NCBI GenBank assembly: GCA_030435675.1
Contig: CM059624.1
Coordinates: 1,388,769 to 1,452,768, forward strand
Source of the DNA: Steinernema hermaphroditum
Taxonomy: Eukaryota; Nematoda; Chromadorea; Rhabditida; Steinernematidae
DNA: 64,000 nt
Reading direction: 5' to 3'
In this document: positions 30,780 to 42,563 of the stretch, one piece after another
How the letters are laid out: each line of letters opens with the position of its first letter
Position numbering within the stretch: the first letter of the stretch is position 1
Made by a program: the position numbers and the translations under genes
Notes under the pieces: model-generated
What the model was told of the DNA's origin: nothing
Database searches by the model: none
What the model saw: only the letters and a program-made list of their open reading frames with translations

Positions 30780-30990
30780 ATGCAGGCTTGCTCTTGGTTC
30801 GAAACCAGAACAAATCGATATCAGTCAGGAGGTCGGGGGTTTGGATCCACCTGCAGGCAAAACTTTTTTTGCATACTTTTTTCGTATGTTTTGGTACCAA
30901 GAAAATTGGTATATGGACGGATACGAACCCTTGACTGATACCAATTCGTTCCGGATTCGAACCCGGTGCACCACTAATAGTGAAATCTGA
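30780..30990. repeat. tRNA-like repeat family, copy a
   Basis: Contains TTGGATCCACCTGCAGGCAA followed by an AAACTTTTTT run, and GGATTCGAACCCGG on the distal side (a Pol III B-box-like motif). Related segments with GGATCCG...GCAGGCAAAACG occur near 57945-57975, and in inverse orientation near 52857-52890. Interpreted as a tRNA-derived SINE family. Confidence 0.45.
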
Positions 30991-32099
30991 TGTCACATTG
31001 AGATGGTTAATGTATAGCCAAGCGTAATCTGCTAGAGTTATCGTACGTCAATATGAGTCTGCGAAAGATGTCTCTACTGCGCTAATCTCTCAAATCACAC
31101 AAACAAATAGATCAACATCCTCGTTTTTGCTTGAAATTCGATATTCGACCGGTCGGTAAAATTGAGATGTCAGGTATCTGACACACCCTTTCCGAAAGAT
31201 TAATTGGTATCAGGGCGCAAACAATGTTCAAACGCGTCACATTCTTGCGTTGGGCGTCGTAACAAAGAGTAGGGTCCGCAATGGGTGCTAATAATAGATG
31301 ATACGCTGTCCAGAAGGTGGAACAAACCCGTGGGGTGCTACAAAAAGATATGGTTCAGGTTTGACAGGGGAACTACGTGCGCGGTCCTTTTGAAAATTTC
31401 GTAAAGCAAGGACTGGCACCGAGCAAAGCGGCCACTTTCTGGACGTCTTTTGTGCTGTTGCATATTGTAAAATGAGACAGACTGATTCTTATTTTCGAAA
31501 GAACGATGTCCGTTCCTATAACTAATAATAGAAAATCTTGTTTATACCGTCAAAAACATAAAACTAATCGAGAGTGATTGGAAGAACTGGACAAACAAGA
31601 TAAAAACCAGTATACGTCCTTTTAAAGAATTGGGTAAAGATTGGCAGACAGCGCCGTTCAAATGATGGGGATGCGTTCACCCGTTTGAACGTGTTTTTGT
31701 CTTAACACTCTCAAAGTGATCTCTGTCGCTGTTGTCGATAAACAAGTAATTGTACTTATGGTCCAGACATAACCTGGCAGACTCTCTGTTCCGGACCCTA
31801 CAAATTAATTGATCTATTAGTGGATTACTTATTTAAATTAGGCAGAACATTTCAGTTTTAATCTGTAAATAATCACTATATATGAACCTCACAAAACAGG
31901 TGAATCATAGGAATGGTGCAGATTTGGGGTTACGAGAGACCACTCCTAAGCGAAAGATGACGATCCTTCAATTTTTTGGAATAACTTTCATTTACATATA
32001 ATTTTTGGAACAAGTTTCTTTTACATGTAAATTTCGTCTACATGAAATCCCCAAAATTTCAACTGCTTCAACCCAAGCGAGATAATGTGCGACAAATCC

Positions 32100-32200
32100 T
32101 TTCACGGGGCTGTACGGTTGGTGTATTCGGTTAGCTGATTGATTGCAGGGTTTGTGGGTCACGGGTTCGACCCCCACCGGTAGCGATTCTTTTTCTTTTC
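32100..32200 (+). repeat. tRNA-derived SINE relic
   Basis: GGTTAGCTGATTG (A-box-like) is followed at tRNA spacing by GGTCACGGGTTCGACCCCCA (B box inside a T-arm-like hairpin) and a T-rich tail TTCTTTTTCTTTTC. The acceptor and anticodon stems do not form a proper tRNA. Confidence 0.5.
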
Positions 32201-32429
32201 GTCACACAATATTTTTACTGCTGTAAACGATGTTTATGGAAGCAGTTCTGAAGTCTCGTTACTTAGTGAACCTGGGACCTGGGTCAGGAAGTAAAACTGG
32301 TGCGGGACCAGTCGAAAGAAATATTCAGATAAATGGTTGATGTTGTTAACAAACTCAACTATACCTTTCATCGGTAAACTTCAGAAACGCTTCAATTAAC
32401 TGTGAAGAAAAAATATTGTGGAACCAGAA

Positions 32430-32520
32430 GAAAAAGATTTCCCGCCGGCGGGGATCGAACCCACGACCTCGCGCCTTATAGAAAACCGGGTGCACCGACC
32501 GCACAGATTTGAAAATCTAT
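32430..32520 (-). repeat. tRNA-derived SINE relic
   Basis: On the minus strand GAGGTCGTGGGTTCGATCCC is followed by CGCCGGCGGG and AATCTTTTTCTTCT. A B-box T-arm with a T-rich end; same type as the element at 32100-32200. Confidence 0.45.
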
Positions 32521-33694
32521 GAACTTTTCTCATTTGACAGTTTATTAGAGGAACTGCGGTTCTCAAGGATGCGTGCAATACACAAACACATATCGGTAAC
32601 CACAAAAGGACGACCTTGGACTGTGTTTACGGGAGCCGCCCTGGCCTAAAAATGGAAAAAGAAATGGAACCGCTGTTGTAACGCGGAAGCGTTTATTTAT
32701 TTCCGCTTAGGAAAGCATAAAATTCGGGACCGGTTTGCACAAAAATTTCTTTGATTATCATGTGCTGCCGTTTTCAACGTTATATGGCAACTTTGGCAAC
32801 GAATCACAAAAACATTTCCACTCCACGTTCGATGTCACCTTTCGTTATTTCTGACAGGCTACAGACAGATGCACTTTTTGGGTACAGCAACGGAAATTGC
32901 ACCAAGTAGATCTCTGACCAAAGCACGCAACTCATGTAATATGTGCGTGTGGAACAAGTTCTCCACGTAATTCAGAACAACACGATACTTTACCGTTCTT
33001 CTGCCTGTTTTTTCTCCTGCGCGTCGATGCCGGATCTTTACACTTAATAACAAACATCGAGTTGGCAAAATGTTTTATCGATTATGGGACCTTGCTTTGG
33101 AAGATGCCCAAATACAGGAGGGAATCTCTGACAGGGGAACCTGCCAAAGTCGGACATGCCGATCGACTCTAAATCACACAACTCTAACTGAAGTGGACGT
33201 TTTTCAATGGAGTAATCGGTTGGCAATTGTTTGTATAGAAATCAGATGGAATGTCCTAATGGCGTAGTGGAAGTGGTCGTTACCAGTGAAAGCTCCATGC
33301 GAGTTCAAAGCCCACTGCCCCAAATCTTTTCCGAACTTTTTCTCTCGTCCAGATAACATAATCCCAACACTCTGCCAAACATTTCTCCTGAATAACATGC
33401 ATGATTGTAGTAATGATTTGTGATTTGTCCCTTGTTTTGGATGTCGTGGCGGGACCTACCACCAACCGCGTTGGCTATGTTATTGTCGCTGATGCGTGTT
33501 AGTCCGTAGAAATGTTTGGTGGACTGTTGGGTCTATGTTGATAAGAAAGTATTCGGTAAGGAGCCCTTCCATCGGATCACAACGACATCTATTGTGACGG
33601 CGTAAATAGTCACAAGCGATTTCTCAGTTGAAAACCTCCGTTTTGGCTAAGAATAAAGTACTGGTGCTATGTGTTAAGGATGAGAGAAAAAGTT

Positions 33695-33840
33695 AGAAAT
33701 AGATTTGGGGTGATGGTGTTCGAACACTTACCGAACTTTCACTGTCAAAGAGCGATATGGACACCTAGATCCCGCTATATACAATCAACCGACAAGTCTG
33801 TTGAAAACCTCTTTATCGATTGGAGTGGATTGATTTAGAG
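33695..33840 (-). repeat. tRNA-like SINE relic, related to 43360-43500
   Basis: Shares with 43360-43500 the order of blocks: GGNNTAATGG/GTGATGG, CATCGAAC-type, TGTCA(G)AAAGCGAT, GGACACCT, and CAACCGA..TGTTGA(A)AACC. The second copy keeps the box motifs better. Confidence 0.45.
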
Positions 33841-35690
33841 TCATGCGGGATGTACTGCGCCACCCACCTGTTCTTCAATTTCCAGCCTGATCGGCGTGTC
33901 CGACCTTGAGTCCGGTTCCCTTGCTAGCATTTCAGACTCGGGACATTATGGCTGATGGTTCTTGAATCTCTACCCTGATGTTTAGGATGTTCGAATGCGA
34001 ATCATCAACAGCTTCGAGAACGTTCGAATGGATTGGGATCCTCCTCGCGCCAACGCCTCCGGTTTCCAGCTATGCCACGAATGCTTGGACATTCTCATCC
34101 GGCTGAAGGTGACTCTCCCTATTGAAGCTTTTTGCCAAGCTCCGTGTCTAGATGACCGATTCAAATGGATACTCCTCCTACATAGACACGCGATTCTGCT
34201 CGGAAGAACAAGCGATCAAGGCGAAGAAGGGCATAGCAAAAGCAGACGTTACTCTGCTGGTTGGTTTAACTTTTGAAGTTAGGATGTGGTAGTGCCTTGG
34301 TTTAGGCTGTCATGTCAAAAATGTGCGGCTACTTCTTACCTCAAACAATGGACAGAAGCGAGCATCCTTCTGAATTCGAAAGATTGGAAGTGATTGATAA
34401 GGAGATCTATAGAATAATTAGAGGAACGCAGTTTTGAACAGTGACAAGACTAAGTGTGTGTTATTTCTTGATGACTTATTTAATAAATTTTGTTATTTTC
34501 CATTCACAAAGAACCGACTGGATACGTCAGGTTTTCACATCGGGCAGTCTAAGCCTGTCGCCGAACGGCGAGAAACTAGAAGATGTCATCGACATCGGCC
34601 CAGAGTCCCGCCACAGATCTTCCCCGCCTCTGTCTATGTTTTCAAGTTTTGTGTATTTAAAATAGATCGCGGGGGAAATCCCGCGATCGGTCGGGTCGTC
34701 CACTCGCTCTCTCTCTCTGAGGCTGTCTGGGCTGAATGAGTTGAGTGAGCGGTCGTTCTCGGCCGTCGTTGTTGGTGCAATGATCGCCCTGGCTCCCAGA
34801 AGGCCTGGAACACCAGGGAGCCGTAGTTCCGCCGTCTTGCCAAGAAGCTAGTCACTGCCGCCCGACTCCACCCGCGCCGCCAGAGAAGTCGAAGTCTCGC
34901 TGAAAGTCCGCGCAGCCAGTCTGATGGTTCCCGGTTCGTCCGTTGTGGTCCACCGACGCGTTTCACCCGGATGCCGTTCTTCGCGTGTCTCCTGCGAAAA
35001 CTGCCGAAGAAGCTCTTCAACTCCGACGTCCGCGCCGCCACCCGAGTTGAAGACAGATGCACTGTGCTCCACCGTCACCGGAATCAGCTCTTCGCATCTC
35101 TGATCCCCGCGCACACTGATGGGATCGCCGTGTTCTACTCTGATGTGCCGAAGTCAGAAGAAGACCGGCGACTACGGAGTGACAATGTGTTTCTTGTGCA
35201 TATATATGACGTCTCGCAAGGCGTAAGCCTTAGATATGAGAAATAAACTCGTAAAACTCGTAAAACACGGGGGAAATAAACCATTCCACTGTCCAACCGA
35301 TTTTAAAGCCAAAAGTGCGATTACTACATGTTTATTTCCGACTGGAAGATGATGCATTGGCGCTAATTACAGCAACCTTGGTCTTCTTGGCGAGAACCAT
35401 TTTTGAAAAAGAGAAAAAACCGGAAGAGCATAATACCACGTCTCACCCAGAATGGCTCGCCGGTGGATTGGTTGCCTTTTAAAACAGGCACAGAGTACCT
35501 TCATACAAAGGCGTAACTTTCCGTAACCTAATCAAGCTTCGTCATGCAAGCAGGTGCTCGTCACTTCTATGTGTTATTCTACTGTTTTCCACATCAGTCA
35601 TAATGTATTTCATTCCAATTTTATTGAATATCTTATATATTTGACATTAGAGTCTACGCTAGTGAAGCTGTTTGCGCCATAAGAAGCCAC

Positions 35691-36614
35691 ATGCAAAGCC
35701 AACTCTATACGTGTATTTCCACCTTCACCTTCTGCCTAGTAGCATTTGCACTGGTCATAATTCGACGAGCCCATACGAAGAACACATTGGCCTTTACGGC
35801 TTTACTCCTGATCGTAGTGCTGAATCAGAGTATTTGCTGGTTTTTGTTCGGTGTCGTACTACAGCCCTATTTCTACAGTACGGTACTCTGCTTCGAAGTC
35901 CAGGGAATTGGTCGATATGTGCCGAAATTCTACACACACCTTTGTGCATGCCTTTTCTTAGGAACCGCCGGAACGAGTATACTCAGCTACGTTCACATAG
36001 TTCTGTTCTTCACGTTTAATCTGCGCTTCAAAAATCTACTAAAGCTTTTATATTCCCCTTGGACTATGCTACTGTGCATTGCAATCTACGGACTGACGCT
36101 TGTCTCCGTCTTTTACGGTACATACACATGCTCTTCATTTGAACATTTCAAAGATCGCGATGACGTGCTTTGTTATATAGCATCAGGAGATAGTTTCCTA
36201 TCTATGAAATATATGGGCAAATCAACTGCAGCAACTGCCGTACTGGTCGCAGGCGTAGCAGTGGGGATTTTCGGTTCCACAGCGACTTTCCTTTACAGAT
36301 CGCGGACAGAGTACTTGAGGAAGGACATACAGGAGACTATGGTCGTATTTGCTACGTTCTCTTTTATTCCTATTGTCATTGCTATAGTACCACTGGCCAC
36401 AATTTTGTTTTGTGCTACTGAAATCAAGGTTTCGGAGACGTTTGCGTCGTTCGCTAATGTGGCTGCCTTGTTCGGACTAACGGAATTCAGCTGTATGATT
36501 ATTGCTGTTTTGATCGGATGCCGTCCGTTTCGCCGAGCTTTGATTCAGATGTTCGGATTGAAGAAAACACAAGTTTTTATTGTCGCAAGGGTAAAAAGTT
36601 ATGTTCATTCTTGA
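35691..36614 (+). CDS. intronless seven-TM chemoreceptor, copy 1 of 3
   Basis: Single exon, 307 aa, seven hydrophobic segments. TM1 ISTFTFCLVAFALVIIRRAH; TM2 LNQSICWFLFGVVLQPYFYS; conserved CFEVQGI after it; HIVLFFTFNLRFK; DVLCYIASGDS loop; LYRSRTEYLRKDIQETMVVF before TM6; TM7 ETFASFANVAALFGLTEF ending GCRPFRRA (276-283). The P-F-R-R end at TM7 is typical of the nematode Str superfamily (Str/Srh/Sri/Srj); I do not assign a family. Two intronless paralogs follow. Most nematode receptors have introns, so the ancestor may have arisen by retroposition. Confidence 0.75.
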   Translation: MQSQLYTCISTFTFCLVAFALVIIRRAHTKNTLAFTALLLIVVLNQSICWFLFGVVLQPYFYSTVLCFEVQGIGRYVPKFYTHLCACLFLGTAGTSILSYVHIVLFFTFNLRFKNLLKLLYSPWTMLLCIAIYGLTLVSVFYGTYTCSSFEHFKDRDDVLCYIASGDSFLSMKYMGKSTAATAVLVAGVAVGIFGSTATFLYRSRTEYLRKDIQETMVVFATFSFIPIVIAIVPLATILFCATEIKVSETFASFANVAALFGLTEFSCMIIAVLIGCRPFRRALIQMFGLKKTQVFIVARVKSYVHS

Positions 36615-37046
36615 GTTCTGTTTATAAGTATGTATCTTGGAATAAATAGCTGGGAAATCGTTGTTGTTGTCAGTGCTACAAAGCCACCTGGTTCTACGTG
36701 CGTCGCACAGTTAAATGCCGGGAGCTACGCTACCTTCCCAAGTTCTTCTCTTTTCTTGTTCTCAGCAAGGCCTATCATACTGCACAAATTTCATTTCAAT
36801 CGGCGCGGAACACTTTGTGAGGGTCCCTGGTGTGCGGAGGCGTCCTTGGTACAGCATTGTAAAGTCCAAACCTTAAATCAAAAACGGGGGTTTGAGGCCA
36901 TAACATCCGCGTACTAGTAGAAACTTCAGCTGGCCCGTGACGTTTCTGTTTATTATTCCAAACATCATACCTTTCATTAATATTTCAAAAAATTCGAAAG
37001 TCTAGACATCTGAACAGTCCTACGCCGCCACAACCATCTCCGCGGT

Positions 37047-37964
37047 ATGTACCAAGAAGCCTTTACATCTCTTTCTATCTTCACTTTCGCGTTAGTAGCA
37101 TTCTATTTAGTCATAATTCGACGAGCCTATACGAAGAAAACTCTGAGATTTACAATTTTTGTGCTGAACCTAATGCTGAATCAGAGTATCTGCTGGTTTT
37201 TGTACGGGCTAGTCCTACAGCCCTACTACTATAGCACGATTATCTGCTTCGAAGTCCAAGGGCTAGCACGATATCTCTCAAAATCAAACGCTCTCTTGTG
37301 CATGTGCTTTTTCTTAGCAACTACCGCAACGAGTATACTCTGCTACATTCATATAGTTCTGTTCTTCACGTTTAATCTTCGATGCAAAAAACTACTGGCT
37401 GTACTTTGCTCTCCTAAAACAATACCGTTTTACTTCGCAATGTATGGAACACTGGCTCTTCTTGCCTTTTATGCTACGTGGCTTTCTTCCTCTCTCGAAC
37501 ATTTCGAGGATCGGGACCATGTCCTATGTTTCATAGCATCAGAGAGCCCCGCTTTGTACTATGCAGGAAGAATATCTGCAGTGGCTATTGCTTTAACGAC
37601 AACGATTGCAGTGCTAATCTTTGGTTCTACAGCAGTGTTCCTCTATCGGTCAAGGACACAGTACTCGAGCAAGGATATTATAGAGACCATTGTTGTTCTC
37701 GCTAGTTTTGCGTTTATTCCAATTGTTGCTGCTGTGGTACCGCTTTGTTCACTTCTATTCTTTGCTACTGTGTTCAAAGTTTCGGAGACATTTGCTTCGT
37801 TTGCCAATGCGATTTCGTTGTTTGCGTTTACCGAATTTGGCTCCCTGATTATTGTCTCCATGGTCGGATGTCGCCCGTTTCGTCGAGTATTGATGGAAAT
37901 GTTTCGGTTTAAGAAAATGCACGTTGCAGAAGTCACGCCGATGGAAGCCCATGGTGGTCATTGA
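37047..37964 (+). CDS. intronless seven-TM chemoreceptor, copy 2 of 3
   Basis: Single exon, 305 aa, colinear with the copy at 35691. Same signatures: FYLVIIRRAYTKKTLRFTIF, LNQSICWFLYGLVLQPYYYS, CFEVQGLARYLS, HIVLFFTFNLRCKK, DHVLCFIASES, VSETFASFANAISLFAFTEF, GCRPFRRV. The frame is intact. AATAAAAG follows the stop by ~25 bases and a mariner inverted-repeat end begins right after it. Confidence 0.75.
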   Translation: MYQEAFTSLSIFTFALVAFYLVIIRRAYTKKTLRFTIFVLNLMLNQSICWFLYGLVLQPYYYSTIICFEVQGLARYLSKSNALLCMCFFLATTATSILCYIHIVLFFTFNLRCKKLLAVLCSPKTIPFYFAMYGTLALLAFYATWLSSSLEHFEDRDHVLCFIASESPALYYAGRISAVAIALTTTIAVLIFGSTAVFLYRSRTQYSSKDIIETIVVLASFAFIPIVAAVVPLCSLLFFATVFKVSETFASFANAISLFAFTEFGSLIIVSMVGCRPFRRVLMEMFRFKKMHVAEVTPMEAHGGH

Positions 37965-38009
37965 CCAGTCCTTGTTAAATATCTCTTTTAATAAAAGATC
38001 GTGTAACAT

Positions 38010-38450
38010 ACAGGGTAGCCCAGAAATACAGCTACATGGAAAATCGATTATATCTCTAAACGGTGAATGAATTGGTACCAACAGTATTTTCCACGTGAAA
38101 GAACACTAGAATCTACATAGAAGATCACAGATTCAGTTCAAAGTGGTTTATCCTTCTGCCGCGATGGCCTCCAAGTGTTTCGGAAAATTTTCGTGGCCTT
38201 GAGCAAGTCAATTGTTGTGTGGTGCAATAGGCAGACCTTCCCCTCCAAGATGCAACACTCTGCGAAGTACATCGGATACAAATCCGAGCTGTTCGAGGGC
38301 TAATATTGGTTGGTCCAGAAGTCTAGGATCCGTTGATGACCGAATACCGATTATTGATTTGCTTCCATGAGCGGGCGCCCAGTCCAATGAATAATTGAAG
38401 CTGGTGTCGCAGTAATCCAGGGCTCGCCTAAAATAAACGAGCATAAGCCA
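38010..38450 (-). mobile_element. mariner relic with one terminal inverted repeat
   Basis: The left end TACAGGGTAGCCCAGAAATA (38011-38030) matches the style of mariner terminal repeats. On the minus strand the internal frame contains LDWAPAHGSKSI followed by LLDQPILALEQ, a decayed mariner catalytic region. The opposite terminal repeat is not found and frames are broken, so the copy is inactive. Confidence 0.7.
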
Positions 38451-39217
38451 AAGTCGGAATGTAAGCCAAGCTTACATGTTACAAGCAATCTAATGTGGAT
38501 GTGAAAAGAATGGAACTGCATTATTGGTTGGCCAGAGACTTACCGGGTCAACGTATAGCACAGCCCAGTATTTCGGCAATTATGCCTATATCGAACGCTA
38601 TGCTCGCATAGTTTTCGCAGGGGCTTTGCATGTAAAGTGGAGGCTCGCCGATGTCTTTGCCACGCGGGACTTGATGTACGAGAATAACGGGCGTTAGTTT
38701 ATAACACAAATTAAACTCGTCAGAAAGAACAAAATCGGTTAAAAACAGGTTATCAAACAACGGACGCGCTGAGTATCAATAGGTCGCTTGGTCTCGACGC
38801 GATCGTCCTTTCAAATTTCCTTCCTTCGTGCGTTCGTCGGTAGTCAAATCACGCTCGGCGACGATAGCATGGTTGTGCGTGCGTAGAAGCCGATGCCCGT
38901 TTCGGGTTAACGTTCACTAATGAGAGTTTACCTGTGTGCCAATTTTCAGCACGATCTGAGACGGACACTTCGGAAGGTTGCCTTGTCACGTTTGTACTAT
39001 CAAACATGTTCGTTGATATACATGCAAATTGACTTCTTCCATCCTAACAGCCTCTTTGCCTCGCATCAGTTCGCTTCAGTGTTCTGAGCATGTGGTTCGC
39101 CATTTTGCCGCGACATTCCATTCGTCTTCGATTGTTTTTTCTATGAATATTTCACCTGTCCAATTAGCAAAACTTCGCACATAAGAATATGGATTTCTTC
39201 GTCATCTAGGCTCCCTC

Positions 39218-40126
39218 ATGTACAGCCAACTCTACACTTCTCTATCCACCTTTGCCTTCTGCATATTCGCACTTGCAGTAGTTGTTATACAACGAGCCTA
39301 CACCAAACAAACACTACCATTTACCATACTTCTTTTAAACATGCTGGTAAACGAGACGCTTTTTTGCTTCTTTTTTGGGGTTGTCACACAGCCAGACTTC
39401 TACACTACTGTCATGTGCTTTGAAATCCAAGGAATTGCCAGTCATCTACCAAAATTTTACGCACACCTGTGTGTGTGCTCTTCCATCGCAGCTGGAAGCA
39501 CAACTATCATCAGTTACCTTCACATCGTACTCTTTTTTGCATTTAATTTACGATACAAAACGTTGCTACCGATTTTCTATTCTCATCCGACTACAATATT
39601 GTCTGTCTTCGGCTACGGAACAACAGCTACGGTGGTCTTCTATGGCACATTCATGTCCGCTTCTTACGATCACTTCCAAAATCGCCATGATGTACTATGC
39701 TTTATAGCATCGGAAAACAGTTTTTATTATTATGCAGGCAAACTTGCTGCATTAGCCACCCTTCTTACGGCAGGGCCAGCACTAGTATTCTTCGCTTCTG
39801 CAGCCGTCTTCCTCTACAAGTCGCGGACAGAGCAGTCCAATAAAGATATAATGGAGACGATCGTTGTTTTCGCGATATTCGCCTTCATTCCTATTGTAGG
39901 AGGTGCAGTGCCGCTCAGTGTAATATATATTTGGGGAAGTGTGGTCGAGGTTTCGGAGACATTTCGTTCGTTCGCCAACGTGGCTTCTTTGGTCGTCATG
40001 GCTGAAATGAGCGCTATTGTCATTGCTGCTGGGATCGGTTGTCGGCCGTTACGTCGAGCGCTGCTCGGAATGTTTCGATCGAGGAAAACAAAAGTTGTCA
40101 GTGTCACCAGTAATGTTCGTCCATGA
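39218..40126 (+). CDS. intronless seven-TM chemoreceptor, copy 3 of 3
   Basis: Single exon, 302 aa, colinear with copies 1 and 2 but more diverged. TM1 LSTFAFCIFALAVVVIQRAY, then NETLFCFFFGVVTQPDFYTT, CFEIQGIASHLP, HIVLFFAFNLRYK, DVLCFIASEN, LYKSRTEQSNKDIMETIVVF, SETFRSFANVASLVVMAEM, GCRPLRRA (Pro-Leu in place of Pro-Phe). GAATAAAG follows ~35 bases after the stop. Confidence 0.75.
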   Translation: MYSQLYTSLSTFAFCIFALAVVVIQRAYTKQTLPFTILLLNMLVNETLFCFFFGVVTQPDFYTTVMCFEIQGIASHLPKFYAHLCVCSSIAAGSTTIISYLHIVLFFAFNLRYKTLLPIFYSHPTTILSVFGYGTTATVVFYGTFMSASYDHFQNRHDVLCFIASENSFYYYAGKLAALATLLTAGPALVFFASAAVFLYKSRTEQSNKDIMETIVVFAIFAFIPIVGGAVPLSVIYIWGSVVEVSETFRSFANVASLVVMAEMSAIVIAAGIGCRPLRRALLGMFRSRKTKVVSVTSNVRP

Positions 40127-40469
40127 ATAACCGTGATGATTGCACCTTCTTCGCATTGAAGAATAAAGACTTTAGTTGCCGATGTCGACCGTCATCCTTG
40201 TAGCATAGCCCCAAAGTCGCCGTGGTCGATCGCTTCCGACCTTTTCCTTCGAACGCCCCCAGAAATAACACGCCATAGAGGCAAAAGAGCAGCGTTCGAG
40301 AGCTGTAATCGGATACAACGACCATGGAAGAAACACGATGTCCTCCTGAACGATTCAAACAAAGCGCTCAGAGAGATCGTATAAGGAGTCGAATCTGACA
40401 AAATCCCGACAAAACCGTCATTTAAATATCACTCAGAAATACGCCTGTGTTTATTTTTGCGGGCGGCCT

Positions 40470-41449
40470 AATAATCAGGCTCCTTAGTCTCCGGGCATAG
40501 TCGATTTTGCAATCCTTGTTCTTGCGCTTTTTGACTGTTGTGTTACGATTGTTTTCGACTGTGACGATTGTATCGACGGCGAACCAATTCATTTTTGTGC
40601 ATTCTTTTCGCATGGATCTGCCACGTGTGTGTCCTCGTCGCCTTCTTGTGTTCATGTCGCCATCTGGTTCGGGGACTACCAAGAGATCTACTTGCGGGGG
40701 TCTTCATTCAGCGATCTTCCACGACCATTTCGTTTCATCTTCGTTCGCCATCTTCCAGGCGTACGTCCATTTCCGTTTCATTGCTGTTTCAGCGATGTTC
40801 TTCACCTTCGTGACACCTCGGAGCCAATCGTTGGATTTCTTGTCTAGTAGACGCACGCCGGCCATTCTGCGCTCCATGTGTCGTTGAGCGGTCGAGAGTT
40901 TCTTCCGCGCTGACATCGTGAGTGACCAGGTTTCTGAACCGTAGAGCAGGGCAGGGAAGACGCACACGTTGAAAAGACGTCGTTTCCATCGCATGCCGAC
41001 GGTCCGGCTGGTGATTAAGTCCTTGTACTGCCTGAAGGCGTCCCACCCGCTCTTGATTCTTCGGCTTATTTCGCGTGGTTTCTGGCCATTCGGACTTTTT
41101 GACCCAGATAAGCGAAGGATTCCGCTTGGTCCACTTCTTTTCCGCTGAGCAGGATCGTGACTTCTTCCGTCACCATCATCTTCGTCTTCCTGGCGTTGAT
41201 CTCCAGTCCTAATCGGCGGGTGGCTTCATCTAATTCATCGAGCATCGTTTGCAACTCTTCCGCGTTGTCAGCGATGAGGGCAACGTCGTCGGAAACCGCA
41301 GTTTGAAGAGGCGGTAAATTTTCTGCAGGAGCTTGATTATTTTCATGCCGTCTCGTAATCAACGAAGATCCAACACCAAGAGGAATGCAAAGGACAAGGG
41401 GCAAATCATAATGTGAGGTGGAAGTTAACTCTAGTCCACAACGCACCAA
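40470..41449 (-). mobile_element. RTE-type non-LTR retrotransposon relic
   Basis: Minus-strand frames carry the second half of a reverse transcriptase. First SDDVALIADNAEELQTMLDE, then LGLEINARKTKMM, KEVDQAESFAYLGQ. After a frameshift near 41030 come VFPALLYGSETWSLT, HMERRMAGV and DWLRGVTKVKNI, then RSLGSPRTRW. The order (xxDD active site, thumb, YGxExWxLT, terminal Arg-Trp box) is that of RTE-like elements. The residue before Asp-Asp is Ser rather than Ala, and at least one frameshift is present, so the copy is dead. The 5' part is missing. Confidence 0.75.
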
Positions 41450-41590
41450 TCAGTTTTGTCGCAACTGTAAAGAGGGCGAAAACACAAAATGTTTACCAAG
41501 TGGACGGTTTTCAAAGTTCCAACCCAATGGATCATTCAGAATGTGGACATATCACCAGTTTTAGCATAAATAACATGTTGACATTCAGTT

Positions 41591-42563
41591 TTATTGGTCT
41601 AAGAACATTTTGTCATCATTTAGCATCGAGTTGAGAGGAAACGTCCACACAATGCTGAATACAACTATGTGAATTAGAAGCAAAAACATAAAAATGAGTA
41701 TGGGGATTAGACTTTCGTCCTCGGGGCGTGCACACGATCTGCGCCCGATGTCTTTTTCGCCTCTCAAACATGTTCTTATCCTGTAAAATAGCGCTTTATG
41801 GTACATCTTCAAAAGTGCGTCCGTAGTCGGATATGGACTCAAACAGGTGGCGTTTAGTCCTGGAGTGTGATTATGCCAAAGATAACCTAAATAATGTTGG
41901 CGTTCAGATATACTTCGTTAAGATCTAACCTGACAGAGGTATCTTCAAGTCGGTCAGCCTATTGTCAAACTCTTTTAGTCTTCGCTGTACATCAGCTCGA
42001 TCCACTTGGTCGAAGTCATTGCAATACGCGATGATAACCGATTCCAAATACGTCCTTCTTTCGGATCTGACCACTTCAATCACTTCATTTTTTGCTTTTT
42101 CTATCGCAGAGATGACATTGGACAGGCGGGCTTCTTCTAGATTGCGTACAGCCTGAAATTGACTTCGTAATTTTAGAATTGGTGAAGGTTTGGATAACGA
42201 ACCTTCTCGTAGACATGAGCAGGTGAGATCTGAATTGTTGTCAGTTGATGCGCGTAGTATGACATTTCGTTTCTTAAAGCCACAGAAATCTCGGGACCAG
42301 TTGCATCATAGAATTGAATGTTATTGTAAAATATGCCGTCGAATCTTCTGCTGCTTTCACGGGTGCTCTCCAAATACGCTGCGATGAGGCTACTCGAGGG
42401 CCCTTGAATTGGTACGCACGATATAATAGAGGGATCAGTATGTCAACTAACCAGGAGGACGAACGACACTTTTCTGTTTCACTATAACTTGAAACGTAAG
42501 AACAAAGAAAAACAGGTGATTTGAGAAGAACGCCGATATAGCAGCGCCGTGCATTGAACTCAT
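41591..42563 (-). CDS. secreted-entry single-pass membrane protein, unknown family (copy B)
   Basis: Four exons: 42563-42452, 42402-42203, 42152-41930, 41886-41591; 276 aa. Colinear with copy A (1872-2826): hydrophobic N-terminus, RPPGPSSS at the first junction, LTTIQISPAHVYEK, NLEEARLSNVISAIEKAKNE, DNRLTDLKIPL, HNHTPGLNATCLSPYPTTDA, LLKMYHKALFYRIRTC, then one C-terminal TM helix (ILIFMFLLLIHIVVFSIVW). Exon 3 is 223 nt in both. The segment just before the TM helix has diverged. The stop again overlaps AATAAA. Function unknown. Confidence 0.75.

Larger units (their letters stand above)
29951..35690. other. gene-poor region with repeat relics
   Basis: About 5.7 kb without a recognised gene. 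It holds tRNA-like SINE relics (separate entries), a repeat shared with 28833-28945, and a hairpin GATCGCGGG...CCCGCGATC at 34664-34687. Long frames at 34634-35114 on both strands arise from GC-rich repeat sequence and are not supported as genes. Confidence 0.5.

Noticed and set aside
32110..32180. Possible tRNA gene
   Set aside because: The T-arm is good but no 7-bp acceptor stem or anticodon stem; classed as a SINE relic.
34634..35114. Long minus-strand ORFs of 88-142 codons
   Set aside because: Arg-rich translation of a GC-rich dispersed repeat shared with 28833-28945, open in several frames, without motifs or splice support.
36630..36917. 95-codon ORF between the intronless receptors
   Set aside because: No motif, no equivalent between the other copies, and composition unlike the flanking genes.
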